From: Saccharomonospora piscinae
GTDB taxonomy: Bacteria; Actinomycetota; Actinomycetes; Mycobacteriales; Pseudonocardiaceae
Assembly: GCF_005862235.1 (NCBI RefSeq)
Contig: NZ_VCEK01000003.1
Location: 664,079-728,078, forward strand
Reading direction: 5' to 3'
Length of the DNA: 64,000 nucleotides
In this document: positions 1-8,915 of the stretch, piece after piece
Position numbering within the stretch: the stretch's first letter is position 1
Layout: every line of letters begins with the position of its first letter
The notes under the pieces: generated by a model
The model's database searches: none
What the model saw: only the letters and a program-made list of their open reading frames with translations
Told to the model about the DNA's origin: nothing
Translations under genes and position numbers: made by a program

Positions 1-90
1 GCGTTGTCTCCGGGGGTGTTGTTGGGCCCGGCGTTGTCTCCGGGGGTGTTGTTGGGCCCGGCGTTGTCTCCGGGGGTGTCGTTGCCCCCG
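1..90. repeat. Tandem 30-bp coding repeat
   Basis: Three head-to-tail 30-bp units at the window edge; the first two are identical and the third has drifted. Read on the minus strand they encode the decapeptide NTPGDNAGPN in the low-complexity tail of the WXG-type protein. The array probably continues to the left. It is a coding repeat: there are no spacers, so it is not a CRISPR array. Confidence 0.85.
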
Positions 91-1031
91 CCATTGCTGC
101 TCGGCGCCTCGCCGTCCGGTGATCCTCCACCGCTCGGGGGGTCGCCCGCGCCGTCACCGGACGGCCGGTTGCCACCGCCCCCGTTGCCGCCGCCACCGCC
201 GTTACTGCCGCCACCGCCGTTGCCGCCGCTGCCGGAAGGCCGCCCACCGCCCGTCGCGTTGGCGCTGGAGTCGACGAAGTCGTCACCCGCCTTCCCGAGC
301 GACGACAGCGACGAGTTGAGATCGGTGAGCTTCCCGGTCAGCTGCGCGATCTTCGCGCCGACCTTGCCGAGCGCCGTCGCCACCATGCCGATGGTCGTCG
401 CGATGAACGCCGCGATGGACGCGCCGAACGTGACGGGCGCGAGAGCCGCGGCGATCAGCGCACCCTTCACGATGGCGGCGAGGGTCATCGCGATGATGTC
501 GCGCACGATCCCGCGGAAGGCCCCGACGATGCCGCCCGCGATCTCCATCTGCTTGGCCGCGGTCTCGACGTAGTCACCGAGCGAGGACAGTTCCTTGGCG
601 ACGGCGTCCATCTTGCTCTTGAAAAGGTCGGCCGTCTCGCCCGACCAGCCCTCCATGAGCGTTTCGACGGCCCGCTTGTGGTCGCCAGACCACTGCTCCA
701 GCTTCTCCTTCTCGGCGTCGATGGCGTCCTTGGCGGCACGAATGCCGTTCGGATCACCCATCATCAGATCCAGCGGCCATCGGAGCGGGTCGCAGTGTTC
801 GATGATCCAGCCGATCCCCGCGGCCAGTACGCTGCCCAGTGGATCGAGCACCATGCCCAACGATTCCAGCGCCATTCCCGCGGAACCGATCCCGATGGCG
901 ACGTCGTCTTCCTTCTTGACCGCCTCGTCGAGCGCCAGCGCGGAATCGAAGAAACCCGCTCCGGCTCGCCAGTCCTCATTGGACTCAAATTCGTGGAATC
1001 CGAGGTCGTTCGATTTGTATTCCTGGCTCAT
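1..1031 (-). CDS. WXG-type T7SS substrate-like protein (C-terminus beyond window)
   Basis: The frame is open from an ATG at 1031 to the left edge, so the C-terminus is missing. Its ATGA overlaps the TGA of the upstream gene, which implies translational coupling. The first ~200 residues are helical. They carry two WSG turns (the WXG signature of ESX/type VII substrates), in EKEKLEQWSGDH and MEGWSGETADLF, followed by a long Ala/Ile/Val-rich segment that may insert in a membrane. After about residue 245 the protein becomes a Gly/Ser/Asn/Pro-rich tail ending in tandem ten-residue repeats. This N-terminal layout is typical of long WXG100-like proteins in Pseudonocardiaceae, some of which carry toxin domains at the far end. 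The far end is not visible here, so an effector role is only a possibility. Confidence 0.75.
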   Translation of the reverse strand, partial: MSQEYKSNDLGFHEFESNEDWRAGAGFFDSALALDEAVKKEDDVAIGIGSAGMALESLGMVLDPLGSVLAAGIGWIIEHCDPLRWPLDLMMGDPNGIRAAKDAIDAEKEKLEQWSGDHKRAVETLMEGWSGETADLFKSKMDAVAKELSSLGDYVETAAKQMEIAGGIVGAFRGIVRDIIAMTLAAIVKGALIAAALAPVTFGASIAAFIATTIGMVATALGKVGAKIAQLTGKLTDLNSSLSSLGKAGDDFVDSSANATGGGRPSGSGGNGGGGSNGGGGGNGGGGNRPSGDGAGDPPSGGGSPDGEAPSSNGGGNDTPGDNAGPNNTPGDNAGPNNTPGDN

Positions 1032-1336
1032 AGCTGGTACTCCGAGATGTTGAGTTCCGCCTCGTCGTCACCGGATTCGTACGCCTTGGCCGCCTGCCGA
1101 ATGTCGTCGGCGCACTGGGAAATGTCGTCGGCGTAGGTGTTGAGCTGATTCCTCGCCTTCGCGCAGTGCGCGGTAGCGCCGATACCGAAGATCTGGCCGA
1201 CCAGGCCGAACAGGCCGACGTCGGCCACGCAGCCGCCGACCAACTCGGCCGTGGACCTGACGTTGTCCTCCAGGGTGTCGAGGTGCTTTCCGAAGTCCGT
1301 CAGGTAGTCGCTTTCAACCTGAAATCCGCCGCTCAC
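1028..1336 (-). CDS. Small ESX-type helical protein
   Basis: A 102-residue acidic, mostly helical protein with a GTG start whose GTGA overlaps the stop of the preceding YbaB/EbfC-like gene. Length and layout (a ~100-residue helix-turn-helix bundle, with the Gly-rich stretch GLFGLVGQIFGIG in the middle) match the WXG100/EsxA-like or DUF2563-type proteins found between an EbfC-like gene and a long WXG substrate. No strict WXG motif is present. The most likely role is partner or co-secreted protein of the next gene, inferred from position and size. Confidence 0.7.
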   Translation of the reverse strand: MSGGFQVESDYLTDFGKHLDTLEDNVRSTAELVGGCVADVGLFGLVGQIFGIGATAHCAKARNQLNTYADDISQCADDIRQAAKAYESGDDEAELNISEYQL

Positions 1337-1908
1337 CAGGGCCTCATCTCGTCATCGTCGTCGACGTCGCTCGTGGGACGGCGGCGGGTGGGCGGCTTCG
1401 GTGTCGCGGGCGGCGCTGGTGGCGCGGGCGGTGCTGGCGGTGCGGGGGGAGGAGCCTGCGGCGCCACCGGCGGTGGCGGGGCCGAGGGGCGCGGCTCCGG
1501 CTCGGCCGCCATGTCCGCGGCGAACTTCTCCTGCGCCGCCTCTTCCTCGGTCGCCTCCTCGGAGGGGAGGAACGAGCGGACCAGATCCGCGGTCTCGCCG
1601 TCGCCGTTGATCAGCGCGAAGGAGTCCGCGACGGACCGCGCGGTGCGCTGTTGCGCGTCCCGCACCGCTTCCATGATGGCGGCGGTGAGCCGGGCGGGGC
1701 CGAGGTCGCAGGCCCGGTGGCCGAGTTCGAGGTTGCGCAGCGCCCCGTTCGGCTCGACCGTCACGGTCACCGAGCCGTCGCGGGAGGTCACCGTCGTCGC
1801 GGCTTCCGAGAACGCCTCCGAGAGCGCCTCCGCCTTCTGGCGCATCTCGCGGATTTGTTTGTCGAGAATATACTGAAAGTCTTCCCCAGATTGGACGTTC
1901 GGTTGCAC
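1333..1908 (-). CDS. YbaB/EbfC DNA-binding family protein, ESX-associated
   Basis: About 190 residues. The first ~110 form the helix-strand-helix pattern of the YbaB/EbfC nucleoid-associated family (coiled helix, then SVTVTVEPNGALRNLEL, then a helix). A Pro-rich, acidic linker and tail (PPAPPAPPAPP, ending DDDDEMRPW) follow. Proteins of this kind sit in ESX accessory operons of actinomycetes. I chose the GTG at 1908 because GAGGAG lies five bases upstream; the ATG at 1959 has no SD. It is first of three overlapping genes (EbfC-like, small helical protein, WXG-type substrate), probably one operon. Confidence 0.75.
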   Translation of the reverse strand: MQPNVQSGEDFQYILDKQIREMRQKAEALSEAFSEAATTVTSRDGSVTVTVEPNGALRNLELGHRACDLGPARLTAAIMEAVRDAQQRTARSVADSFALINGDGETADLVRSFLPSEEATEEEAAQEKFAADMAAEPEPRPSAPPPPVAPQAPPPAPPAPPAPPAPPATPKPPTRRRPTSDVDDDDEMRPW

Positions 1909-2232
1909 TCCCACTCCTCGAAGCAATTTCGGGCACGCGGAAATGTGCTGAACGGCCATGTCCGCGCGACGATGAGATAAGGACGACGAGTCGACCGCAC
2001 GCGACGGCGATCACGCCACGGGGGCACTCAATCTAGCGGCAGGTCCCGAGGCGGTCCAGCGTGGGTCCGATTCGGCCGAAAACCCTGCTCAGATGAGCGG
2101 AAACGGCGACGCGGATTGTGGCGCGTTCGTCATGTGTGATCCACTGGTGGGCGTCCGCGACGAGGCGGTCACCTTGTGATCCCTTGACCCTGCGACCACC
2201 CTGGCTTTCCCGGAAAGGCGGCTTCCGGCGAC
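1909..2232. other. Divergent intergenic region of the ESX-like cluster
   Basis: 324 bp between the leftward EbfC-like operon and the rightward EspG-like operon. It must hold both promoters. I see no convincing -35/-10 pair, palindromic operator or small ORF with an SD. Confidence 0.5.
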
Positions 2233-3060
2233 GTGCATGAGCGATTCGAATTCGTGCTGAGCAGCGTGGAGGCGAGCGTCACCGGGCAGGCCCTCGGTGC
2301 CGACGTCCGCCGGTTCCCACTGCGCTTGCGCAACACCACCACTGACCCTGATCGGCTGGTGAAACTGACCTCCGCCGTGGGTAAGGCGCTGGTGGAGCGC
2401 GGACTCGCCACCACGTCGTCGGTCCATCCGGCGGTGCGGGCGGCGTTCGGTCTGTTCGCCCGGCACCGCGTCGGCGTCGCCGTCACCGGAATCGACGGGT
2501 TCGGCGAGAACATCGCGGCGCTGTCGCTCACCGACGGCGCGCAGGCGCTCGGCGTCACGCAGCACGGGCAGTCCGACGACCTGCTGTTCTCCCTGTTCTC
2601 CGACGACGATCTTGTCGACGTCGTCGCCGGTGTGCTGCCGACCATGCCGGCCGCGCCCGGTGGGCCGTTGACGGTGCGCGGCACGGTGAGCTCCCACGCC
2701 ACGGCATGGGAGGCGCGCAAGGCGGCCGAGCAGGCACTGGACGAAGAGGAAACACACGCCTTCGGCAGCCTGGCGGTGGCGAGTACGGTCGCGGCGCCGC
2801 GGCCCGCGCGCCGGGGCAGGGAGCCGAGCGCGGAGGAGCGACTGCGGGAAGCGCTGGCCGGACCACGTCTGGGGGGCGGCTACGTCACCGTCAGCGGGCA
2901 CCGCGCGGCCCCGCAGACCCTGAGCTGGCTGGACACCGAGGACGGCCGCTACCTGATCAGCACCCAGCAGAACCAGGACGAGTGCGTGGCCACCTACGAG
3001 CCCGCGGGCCAGGCGGATGTGGCCCGCGCCGTCCGCGACGCGCTGTCCCGCGCGTACTGA
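2233..3060 (+). CDS. EspG-like ESX secretion-associated protein
   Basis: A 275-residue protein with the fold pattern of the EspG family, the cytosolic chaperones that bind PE-PPE pairs and keep them soluble for type VII export. An N-terminal strand-rich half (VRRFPLRLR, later GVAVTGIDGFGENIAALSLTDG) is followed by an Ala-rich linker, then a C-terminal half ending with GGYVTVSGH, DGRYLISTQQ and a final helix. Start is GTG at 2233 (the overlapping ATG is in another frame). It is followed after 12 bp by a small helical protein and then a PPE-like protein, the clients expected of an EspG. Confidence 0.75.
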   Translation: MHERFEFVLSSVEASVTGQALGADVRRFPLRLRNTTTDPDRLVKLTSAVGKALVERGLATTSSVHPAVRAAFGLFARHRVGVAVTGIDGFGENIAALSLTDGAQALGVTQHGQSDDLLFSLFSDDDLVDVVAGVLPTMPAAPGGPLTVRGTVSSHATAWEARKAAEQALDEEETHAFGSLAVASTVAAPRPARRGREPSAEERLREALAGPRLGGGYVTVSGHRAAPQTLSWLDTEDGRYLISTQQNQDECVATYEPAGQADVARAVRDALSRAY

Positions 3061-3072
3061 GCCCGGAGAAGG

Positions 3073-3498
3073 ATGATGAGTGACGAAACGGTCGAGGCAA
3101 CGGCACTGACGAGCCGGACCACGGTGACCGCGCCGCAGCGGATGCTGAGCGGTGTGGAACTGAAGGAACTGGCGAACGGGCGCGGTTTCGCGGTGGACGA
3201 GACCACTGGTGACCGCATGATCCAGGCGCTCCAGGAGATCGTCGACGCCCTGGAACAGCGGTGGGCGACGCTGGAGAAGCTGGGAACCGCGCCGCCTCTG
3301 AGCACCACCGCGACCGCGCAGTGGGTGGCCCAGCGGACGGTCTCGACCGCCGCCGACGAGTCGGGTCTGCTCACGCAGTTGCAGCGCGCCCGCCAGGAAC
3401 TTCCGCAGTACATCGAAGCCATCCGCGCGGCCAAACGCGGCTACGCCGAGGTCGAGAACGCCCACCAGGGCCGGCTCGACGGCCTGTCGCCCGCCTGA
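3073..3498 (+). CDS. ESX-associated small helical protein
   Basis: A 141-residue, mainly helical protein starting with ATG-ATG after GGAGAAGG. It has two long amphipathic helices (about 40-75 and 95-130, including LQEIVDALEQRWATLEKL) and no signal peptide or membrane segment. Its place between an EspG-like and a PPE-like gene suggests a PE-like or WXG100-like partner, but there is no PE or WXG signature, so the family stays open. Confidence 0.65.
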   Translation: MMSDETVEATALTSRTTVTAPQRMLSGVELKELANGRGFAVDETTGDRMIQALQEIVDALEQRWATLEKLGTAPPLSTTATAQWVAQRTVSTAADESGLLTQLQRARQELPQYIEAIRAAKRGYAEVENAHQGRLDGLSPA

Positions 3499-3533
3499 CC
3501 GTCCTTCCGCTCGCCGAGAACGAGGTGTTCGCT

Positions 3534-5618
3534 GTGTCCACATCGGCCGACACGACAGCGGTGTCCGACCCCACGAGTCCGGACTACGACCCGGACAGCC
3601 CCCACTACGACGTGACCCTCGACTCGTCGTCGCCGTTCTACGCGGGACCGGTCACCGACGGCGCGGAATCCGGCCACGAGATCCGCGCCGAGGCCACCGA
3701 GGACGTGGAGAACAACCCGTTCCTTCGGCTCTTCCTCTCGGACGAGCAGAGGGACGAGCTCGTCCAGCACGTCTACACCGATCGCGTCTCCGACGCGCGG
3801 CAGGGGCTGGACGAGGGACTCCAGCTGCGCGACCGGGGCGAGGCACCGCACACCGTGTGGGACAACGCCTCCCACGAGCAGATGGTGGAGGTGCTCGGCA
3901 CCAACGCCGACTCGGCCGCCGTCGCGGAGACGTCCGAGGAGTGGGTGCGGCTGGGCAACGACCTGTCGCTGCACCAGCGGGCGGTGGCGGAGGCCATCGA
4001 GGACAGCATGGGGGACTGGGCAGGTGAGGGCGGCGACGCTGCGCGACAGCACCTCGCCGAGGTCGCGCGCTGGCTGGGAGGCACGGCGCAGGGCGCGGTG
4101 CTCACGGGCAGGCAGCAGCAGATCCACTCGCAGACGCTGAACGAGACACAGAAGCAGATGGCGGCCAACCCGCCGGTGGAGTTCTCCGCCACGCAGGCCA
4201 ACGCAACGCTGGCCAGCATCACCGACCCCGTCGTGTACGCGCAGGCGGCGACCCAGGCCGTGGCCAAGCAGCAGGAGCAGCAGGCCGCCCGCGAGCAGGC
4301 GGCACGGCTGATGAAGCAGTACGACGACACGATCGGCGGCGCCACCGACATGCCGCTGTTCACCCCGCCGCCACCACTCGCGCAGACGACAGCCGCGAAC
4401 GCCGGGCAACGCATGACCGCCGACGGCGGGGGCGCCGCGAGCGCGGGACTGCCGCTCGCGCAGCGCGCGGACGGCGAGCCAGGGCAGGACGGCCTCACCG
4501 CGGCTCAGCGGGGCACCCCGATGGGGACCGGCGACCGGGCGCAGGTGCCGGGCGAGTACGCGATGGCCGATGGCGGCGTCGGCGCGGGCTCCGGCGGTTA
4601 TGGCGGTTATGGCAGCTCTGGCGATGAGGGCGGCTTCGGCGATGCCGGCGGATATGGCGGCGGCGCGAACTTCGGCGAGAACGGCGGCACCGGCACCGTG
4701 TCGGCGCTTTCCGCGCCAGGGGCGCCGGGGAACACGGAGATCCCGGACTTCGGTGGCCAGCCCGGCGTCGACGTCCCGGGTGGCTACGGCGGCCAGCCGC
4801 CGGGCGGCATCGCCGCCGGTCTCGGCGGGGGAGTCCCGGGCGGTGGCGTTCCGGGCGGTGGCGGCATCGGAGTGCCCGACCACGAGCTGCCGCGTTACGA
4901 CCGCCCCGACTACGACCTGCCCGGATCCGACGTTCCCGACTACGATCTTCCCGGCTACGACGGCGACTCCCAGACCACGGCCTCATCGTTCAGCATCCCG
5001 GACACGTCGCAGACTGGGGGCACCAATCGGATTCCGTCGAGTCTGCCGAACACACTGCCCGGGTCGAGCAACTTCACCGGCGACGGCCTGACGCCCCGCC
5101 CGGGCGGGGGCCCGGGAGTCAACCCCTCGTTCGGGCCTCCCGGATCACTGCCGGGATCGTCGAACATCCCGAGCACGCCGTCGCGGCCCTCGTTCGGCGG
5201 TGGAGGCGGCGGGCTTCCCGGCTCGCTGCCCGGCGGCGGCGTTCCGGGAAGCGGCATCCCGGGTGGAGGTGTCCCGGGCGGCGGTGTCCCCGGTGGAGGT
5301 GCGGGTGCGGGAGGCGCCGGTGGCGGAGCCGCTGGCTCATCTGGCGCCACGGGAGGTGCGGGCCAGCACTCCGGCGCGGTGCGCGGTCCGGGTACCGAGG
5401 CCGGCCGCGTCGGGCAACCGATGCCCGGTGCCGGCGCGCGCGGTGGAGGTGGAATGCCGATGGCGGGCGGGATGCCCGCAGGCGGTGCCCGCCAGCCGGA
5501 GGAGGACAAGGAACACCGGGTCGCCGGGTACCTCACCGACGACGAGAACCTGTTCGCGAGCGAAGAGATCATCGCCCCGCCCGTGATCGGGGACTGGACC
5601 AACAAGGACTGGAAGTAG
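3534..5618 (+). CDS. PPE-like type VII secretion protein with Gly/Pro-rich tail
   Basis: 694 residues. Start is GTG at 3534, with GAGG about eight bases upstream. The N-terminal ~60 residues are Asp/Ser/Tyr-rich. A helical PPE-like domain follows (about residues 60-270), with the long helix around NETQKQMAANPPVEFSA. A long Gly/Pro/Ala tail (about 290-660) carries motifs such as GGVPGG and repeated YDLPGSDVPDYDLPGYD-type pieces. The last ~35 residues (DDENLFASEEI...PPVIGDW) resemble the conserved C-terminal box of actinomycete PPE-domain ESX proteins. It closes the EspG-led operon and is the probable exported product. Confidence 0.75.
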   Translation: MSTSADTTAVSDPTSPDYDPDSPHYDVTLDSSSPFYAGPVTDGAESGHEIRAEATEDVENNPFLRLFLSDEQRDELVQHVYTDRVSDARQGLDEGLQLRDRGEAPHTVWDNASHEQMVEVLGTNADSAAVAETSEEWVRLGNDLSLHQRAVAEAIEDSMGDWAGEGGDAARQHLAEVARWLGGTAQGAVLTGRQQQIHSQTLNETQKQMAANPPVEFSATQANATLASITDPVVYAQAATQAVAKQQEQQAAREQAARLMKQYDDTIGGATDMPLFTPPPPLAQTTAANAGQRMTADGGGAASAGLPLAQRADGEPGQDGLTAAQRGTPMGTGDRAQVPGEYAMADGGVGAGSGGYGGYGSSGDEGGFGDAGGYGGGANFGENGGTGTVSALSAPGAPGNTEIPDFGGQPGVDVPGGYGGQPPGGIAAGLGGGVPGGGVPGGGGIGVPDHELPRYDRPDYDLPGSDVPDYDLPGYDGDSQTTASSFSIPDTSQTGGTNRIPSSLPNTLPGSSNFTGDGLTPRPGGGPGVNPSFGPPGSLPGSSNIPSTPSRPSFGGGGGGLPGSLPGGGVPGSGIPGGGVPGGGVPGGGAGAGGAGGGAAGSSGATGGAGQHSGAVRGPGTEAGRVGQPMPGAGARGGGGMPMAGGMPAGGARQPEEDKEHRVAGYLTDDENLFASEEIIAPPVIGDWTNKDWK

Positions 5619-5623
5619 CGGCT

Positions 5624-5658
5624 CGCCGCCCGGACCGCGTCAGCACGTCCGGGCGGCG
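5624..5658. terminator. Stem-loop after the PPE-like gene
   Basis: A perfect 12-bp inverted repeat (CGCCGCCCGGAC / GTCCGGGCGGCG) with an 11-base loop starts five bases after the stop codon. There is no T-run, as is common for actinomycete terminators. Confidence 0.6.
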
Positions 5659-5776
5659 ACTGGGCCCCCTCTGGTGGACCGTCAACCGACCGAAGTCGGT
5701 GGTGCCGACCGAAGTGTCCTGTTTCGATACAGGCGACGTCGGACCGGGCGCCTGCACCACGACCACCGGGAGAGCC

Positions 5777-6319
5777 ATGCGAACCACAGCGACAACCCTG
5801 CTGCGCCGACTCGGCGTGCTCACCGCGGTGGCCGCCGCGACCGTCGTGGCGGCACCGGCCGCCTCGGCCGCGGACTACTACGAGCTGCCCTATCCCGCGG
5901 GGGAGGCGTACCAGGTCACGCAGGGTCCCGAGGGCACCTACTCCCACGTCGGGCCGTACAACGAGTACGCCTGGGACTTCGGCCTGCCCGCCAACTACGA
6001 GGTCTCGGCCGCGCAGTCCGGAACGATCATCTACTCCGACTGGTCGCCGTACGCGGCCAACGGCATCGAGGTGCTCATCCAGCATCCGAACGGGCAATGT
6101 ACCCACTACGCGCATCTCAACCGCGCGATCTACAACGCGGGCACCTGGGTGCCCCAGGGCCGGGTCGTCGGCTGGTCGGGCAGCACCGGCAACTCCACCG
6201 CGCCGCACCTGCACTTCCAGGTCGTCGACTGCAACACCAGGGTCGGCATTTCCGCGACGCTCCAGGGCTGGGTGCCTCCCACCGGCTCATGGCCGGTGAG
6301 CGTCAACTCCTACGCCTGA
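5777..6319 (+). CDS. Secreted M23 (LytM-type) peptidase
   Basis: 180 residues from the ATG at 5777, which follows GGGAGA. A signal peptide (RR, Ala-rich hydrophobic core, cleavage near ASA-ADYY) leads into a single peptidase_M23 domain. The zinc ligands are visible: His in YSHVGPYNEY and Asp in AWDFG for the H-x(n)-D pair, and HLHF near the end for the catalytic HxH; HYAHL is also present. The family hydrolyses peptide cross-links of peptidoglycan outside the cell. There is no binding module. Its 3' end overlaps the converging antiporter gene by 10 bp. Confidence 0.9.
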   Translation: MRTTATTLLRRLGVLTAVAAATVVAAPAASAADYYELPYPAGEAYQVTQGPEGTYSHVGPYNEYAWDFGLPANYEVSAAQSGTIIYSDWSPYAANGIEVLIQHPNGQCTHYAHLNRAIYNAGTWVPQGRVVGWSGSTGNSTAPHLHFQVVDCNTRVGISATLQGWVPPTGSWPVSVNSYA

Positions 6320-7983
6320 TCGTCACCGTGATCCTGCTCCCGTCGGCCGTTCCGGTCGGCGGTGAGCAGGTCGTGCAGTGCGTCGGAGGTCGCGCTCGCG
6401 GCGGTGGCGAACGGTTCGATCACCACGTCCGCGCCCGCGTCGCGGAGCTGGTCCGCGTCGTGCAGGGTGTGCGCGGTGAGGACCACCGTGCCCGCGTAGC
6501 GGTGGTGGCGCAGGTTGTGCAGCAGCGTCATGTTGATCTCTCGCGTGGGGATAGCGCTGATCACGTACGGGACCCGGGACAGCGGCAGTCCCTCCAGCAG
6601 GTGGACGTCCTCGGCGGTGCCGAACACGGCGGTCACCCCGCCGTGTTCGGTGTTGGCGACCCGGTGCGGGTCGAAGTCGACGGCGAGGATGCGATGCCCC
6701 GTGTCGCTGAGCCTGCTGACGAGGTGACTGCCGAAGCGCCCCAGCCCGTACAGGATCACGTCCACGTCGCCTGCCGCGTCCGCGGGTTCGGGGTGGCGGG
6801 TGTGTGTGCGGTCCATCCTCGACAGCAGCCGGTCGAGTCGCTCGTAGATCTGGTGCGAGTACATGATCAGGTAGGTCGAGCCCCCGATGGTGATCAGGCC
6901 GACCACGGTGATCAGGCTGACCGTCGCGTTGGTGATGTGGCCCAGGCTCAGGCCGAGCGCGGCCAGAATGAGGGAGAACTCGGAGATCTGGGCCACGGTC
7001 AGCCCGGCGAGGAACCCTACGCGAACGGGATATCGCAGCGCGGCCATGATCAGCACGACGATCAACGGGTTGCCGACGAGCACGAAGACGGAGAACACGG
7101 CGGCCTCGGAGATCTGCTGGGCGGCGTTGCCGAACTCCAGGCGAGAGCCCAGGTCGAGGAAGAAGAACAGCAGCAGGAAGTCGCGCAGGCTGACCAGCCT
7201 GGCCCCCAGTGCGTCCCGGTAGGCCGTGGGTGCCAGCGACACCCCGGCCAGAAACGCCCCGACCTCGGAACTGAATCCGAGCCACTCGCTCAGCGCGGCG
7301 ATCGACACCGCGTAGGCGACGCCGAAGAGCACCAACAGTTCCTGCGAGCGGGCGACGTGGTGTAGCAGGCGGGGCAGCACGTAGCGCATCAGCAGCCCGA
7401 TGCCGACGAGCAGCCCGAGCCCCTTGAGCACCATCGAGCCGATCCCCAGCGCCAGATTGTCCCCCGTGGGCTGGCCGACGGCCGTCAGCGCGATCATGAC
7501 GAGGACCACGACGATGTCCTGCACGATGAGAAAGCCCACCGCGATGCGGCCGTGCAACTCGTCGAGCTCCCGCTTGTCGGACAGCAGCTTGACGATGATG
7601 ATCGTGGACGAGAACGTCAGCGCCACCGCGACGTACAGCGCGGTCACGGTGTCCATCCCGAGCGCGAGCGCGATCAGGAAGCCGAACACCGACGTGAACA
7701 GCACCTGTCCGAGCCCGGTGGCCAGGGCCACCGGCCCGGTGCTGCGCACCAGATGCAGGTCCAGGCGCAGCCCGACGAGGAACAACAGGATGGCGATCCC
7801 CATCCTGGCCAGCAGCTCGATGGTGCCGTCGGCGACGACCCAGCCGGTCCCGACCGGGCCGACGGCGATACCCACGCCCAGGAACGCGACGATCAGCGGC
7901 TGGCGTAGCCGGGTGGCCAGCAGCCCGGCCGCGGCGGCCATGGCGAGGATGATCGCGATGGTGGGGAACGCGTGCAGCTCCAC
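6310..7983 (-). CDS. CPA2 family cation/proton antiporter with TrkA-N domain
   Basis: 557 residues. About 12 hydrophobic segments fill residues 1-390 (monovalent cation:proton antiporter-2 fold, with conserved VGLRLDLHL, FSSTIIIVKLL and FLIVQDIVVVL). A cytosolic Rossmann TrkA-N domain begins near residue 415 (VILYGLGRFGSHLVSRL). This is the KefB/KefC/YbaL arrangement, in which the nucleotide-binding domain gates K+ or Na+ exchange for protons. The TrkA-C domain is missing. A universal stress protein gene lies just upstream on the same strand, so the two may serve one osmotic or pH response. Confidence 0.9.
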   Translation of the reverse strand: MELHAFPTIAIILAMAAAAGLLATRLRQPLIVAFLGVGIAVGPVGTGWVVADGTIELLARMGIAILLFLVGLRLDLHLVRSTGPVALATGLGQVLFTSVFGFLIALALGMDTVTALYVAVALTFSSTIIIVKLLSDKRELDELHGRIAVGFLIVQDIVVVLVMIALTAVGQPTGDNLALGIGSMVLKGLGLLVGIGLLMRYVLPRLLHHVARSQELLVLFGVAYAVSIAALSEWLGFSSEVGAFLAGVSLAPTAYRDALGARLVSLRDFLLLFFFLDLGSRLEFGNAAQQISEAAVFSVFVLVGNPLIVVLIMAALRYPVRVGFLAGLTVAQISEFSLILAALGLSLGHITNATVSLITVVGLITIGGSTYLIMYSHQIYERLDRLLSRMDRTHTRHPEPADAAGDVDVILYGLGRFGSHLVSRLSDTGHRILAVDFDPHRVANTEHGGVTAVFGTAEDVHLLEGLPLSRVPYVISAIPTREINMTLLHNLRHHRYAGTVVLTAHTLHDADQLRDAGADVVIEPFATAASATSDALHDLLTADRNGRREQDHGDDQA

Positions 7984-8061
7984 GGTCGGTCCCTTCGCTG
8001 GGGGAGACTCCCGATGGTGCGCGCCCTACCTCGGCTCGGCACGGCGCGGCGGAGGGAGCGA

Positions 8062-8742
8062 TCAGCGAGCGGGGGGCGGCGCGGAGCGTTGCCGCCGCGG
8101 CGTGTCGGACGGAGCGGGCCGCGCGGCGGGTTCCACGACGAGCACGGGAACGGGTGAGTGCTGCACGAGATCCGCCGACACGCTGCCGAGCAGCCTGGCC
8201 GACAGTCCGCGACCACGCCGTCCGACCACGACGAGGTCCATGTCCTGGTCCTCGGCGAACCGGCGCAACGCCGGACCGGGTGGCCCGGCCAGGACCTCGA
8301 AGCGCAACGGGATCTCGTCGGCGAGCTCCGTCGCCGTGGTGGCGAGGCGAGGGCGTGCGGCCTCGAGCGCCGCGCGGGTGTCGGCCTCGGTCGCGTCGTA
8401 GGAGACCACCTCGGCCAGCACCAGGACACCGCAGTGCGCGCCGAGCAGGCCGACGGCGGTCCTCAGCGCCTGTTCCGCCTCCGGCGAGCCGTCCGTGCCG
8501 ACCAGCACCCGTGGGCCTCCCGGCGTCTGTCCCCGGGGCGCGGGAATCCCGTCCGGTCCCGCTCCGGCGAGACGGGGCCGTCGCTCTACCCGTTCGAGGG
8601 CAACCGGAACGAAGATCGGGCCCAGTGCCACGGCGATCAGCAGCCACCGGGGATCGTGCCCCCGGCGCACCATCCACCCGCCGGTGATCAGCCCGACGGC
8701 GACCCAGACTGCCACGAAGACCACGGCGACGGTGGGGTCCAT
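8062..8742 (-). CDS. Universal stress protein (UspA family) with N-terminal membrane segment
   Basis: 226 residues. There are one or two hydrophobic segments in the first ~50 residues (VAVVFVAVWVAVGLITGG and LLIAVALGPIFVPVAL), then a linker and a UspA domain from about residue 77 (RVLVGTDGSPEAEQAL). The ATP-binding signature G-2x-G-9x-G(S/T) is present in VVGRRGRGLSARLLGS, so this is probably an ATP-binding Usp. Membrane anchoring is unusual for the family and would place the sensor at the membrane next to the neighbouring antiporter. The tail is Arg/Pro-rich and looks disordered. Confidence 0.85.
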   Translation of the reverse strand: MDPTVAVVFVAVWVAVGLITGGWMVRRGHDPRWLLIAVALGPIFVPVALERVERRPRLAGAGPDGIPAPRGQTPGGPRVLVGTDGSPEAEQALRTAVGLLGAHCGVLVLAEVVSYDATEADTRAALEAARPRLATTATELADEIPLRFEVLAGPPGPALRRFAEDQDMDLVVVGRRGRGLSARLLGSVSADLVQHSPVPVLVVEPAARPAPSDTPRRQRSAPPPAR

Positions 8743-8915
8743 GGCCTCACCCTGCTGTGAAGGTCGTGCCCGGCACTACCGGCCAACGACGCCGGGGACG
8801 TGGGACTTTCGACTCCGGCCGACACCGAGGCCCGATGGCCTCGCGCGGCGGCGACCGCAGGGCCGACTTGATCCGGCGCGCCCTGCGACCGCTTGAACGT
8901 GTCGTCGTGGATGCC

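Noticed and set aside
1-90. Tandem repeat considered as a CRISPR array.
   Set aside because: Units are contiguous 30-bp copies with no spacers and read through as protein.
1-573. Plus-strand open frames over the left edge, rich in Pro and Leu.
   Set aside because: They are the antisense of the Gly/Asn-rich tail and body of the minus-strand WXG-type gene; no SD, and the tandem repeat makes sense only on the minus strand.
2089-3543. Long minus-strand open frame of 484 codons.
   Set aside because: Fully antisense to the EspG-like gene and its neighbour, Arg-rich shadow of high-GC codons, no SD.
5659-5776. c-di-AMP (ydaO-type) riboswitch before the M23 peptidase gene, common for such genes in actinomycetes.
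   Set aside because: Only 118 bp are available and the conserved riboswitch cores are not recognisable.
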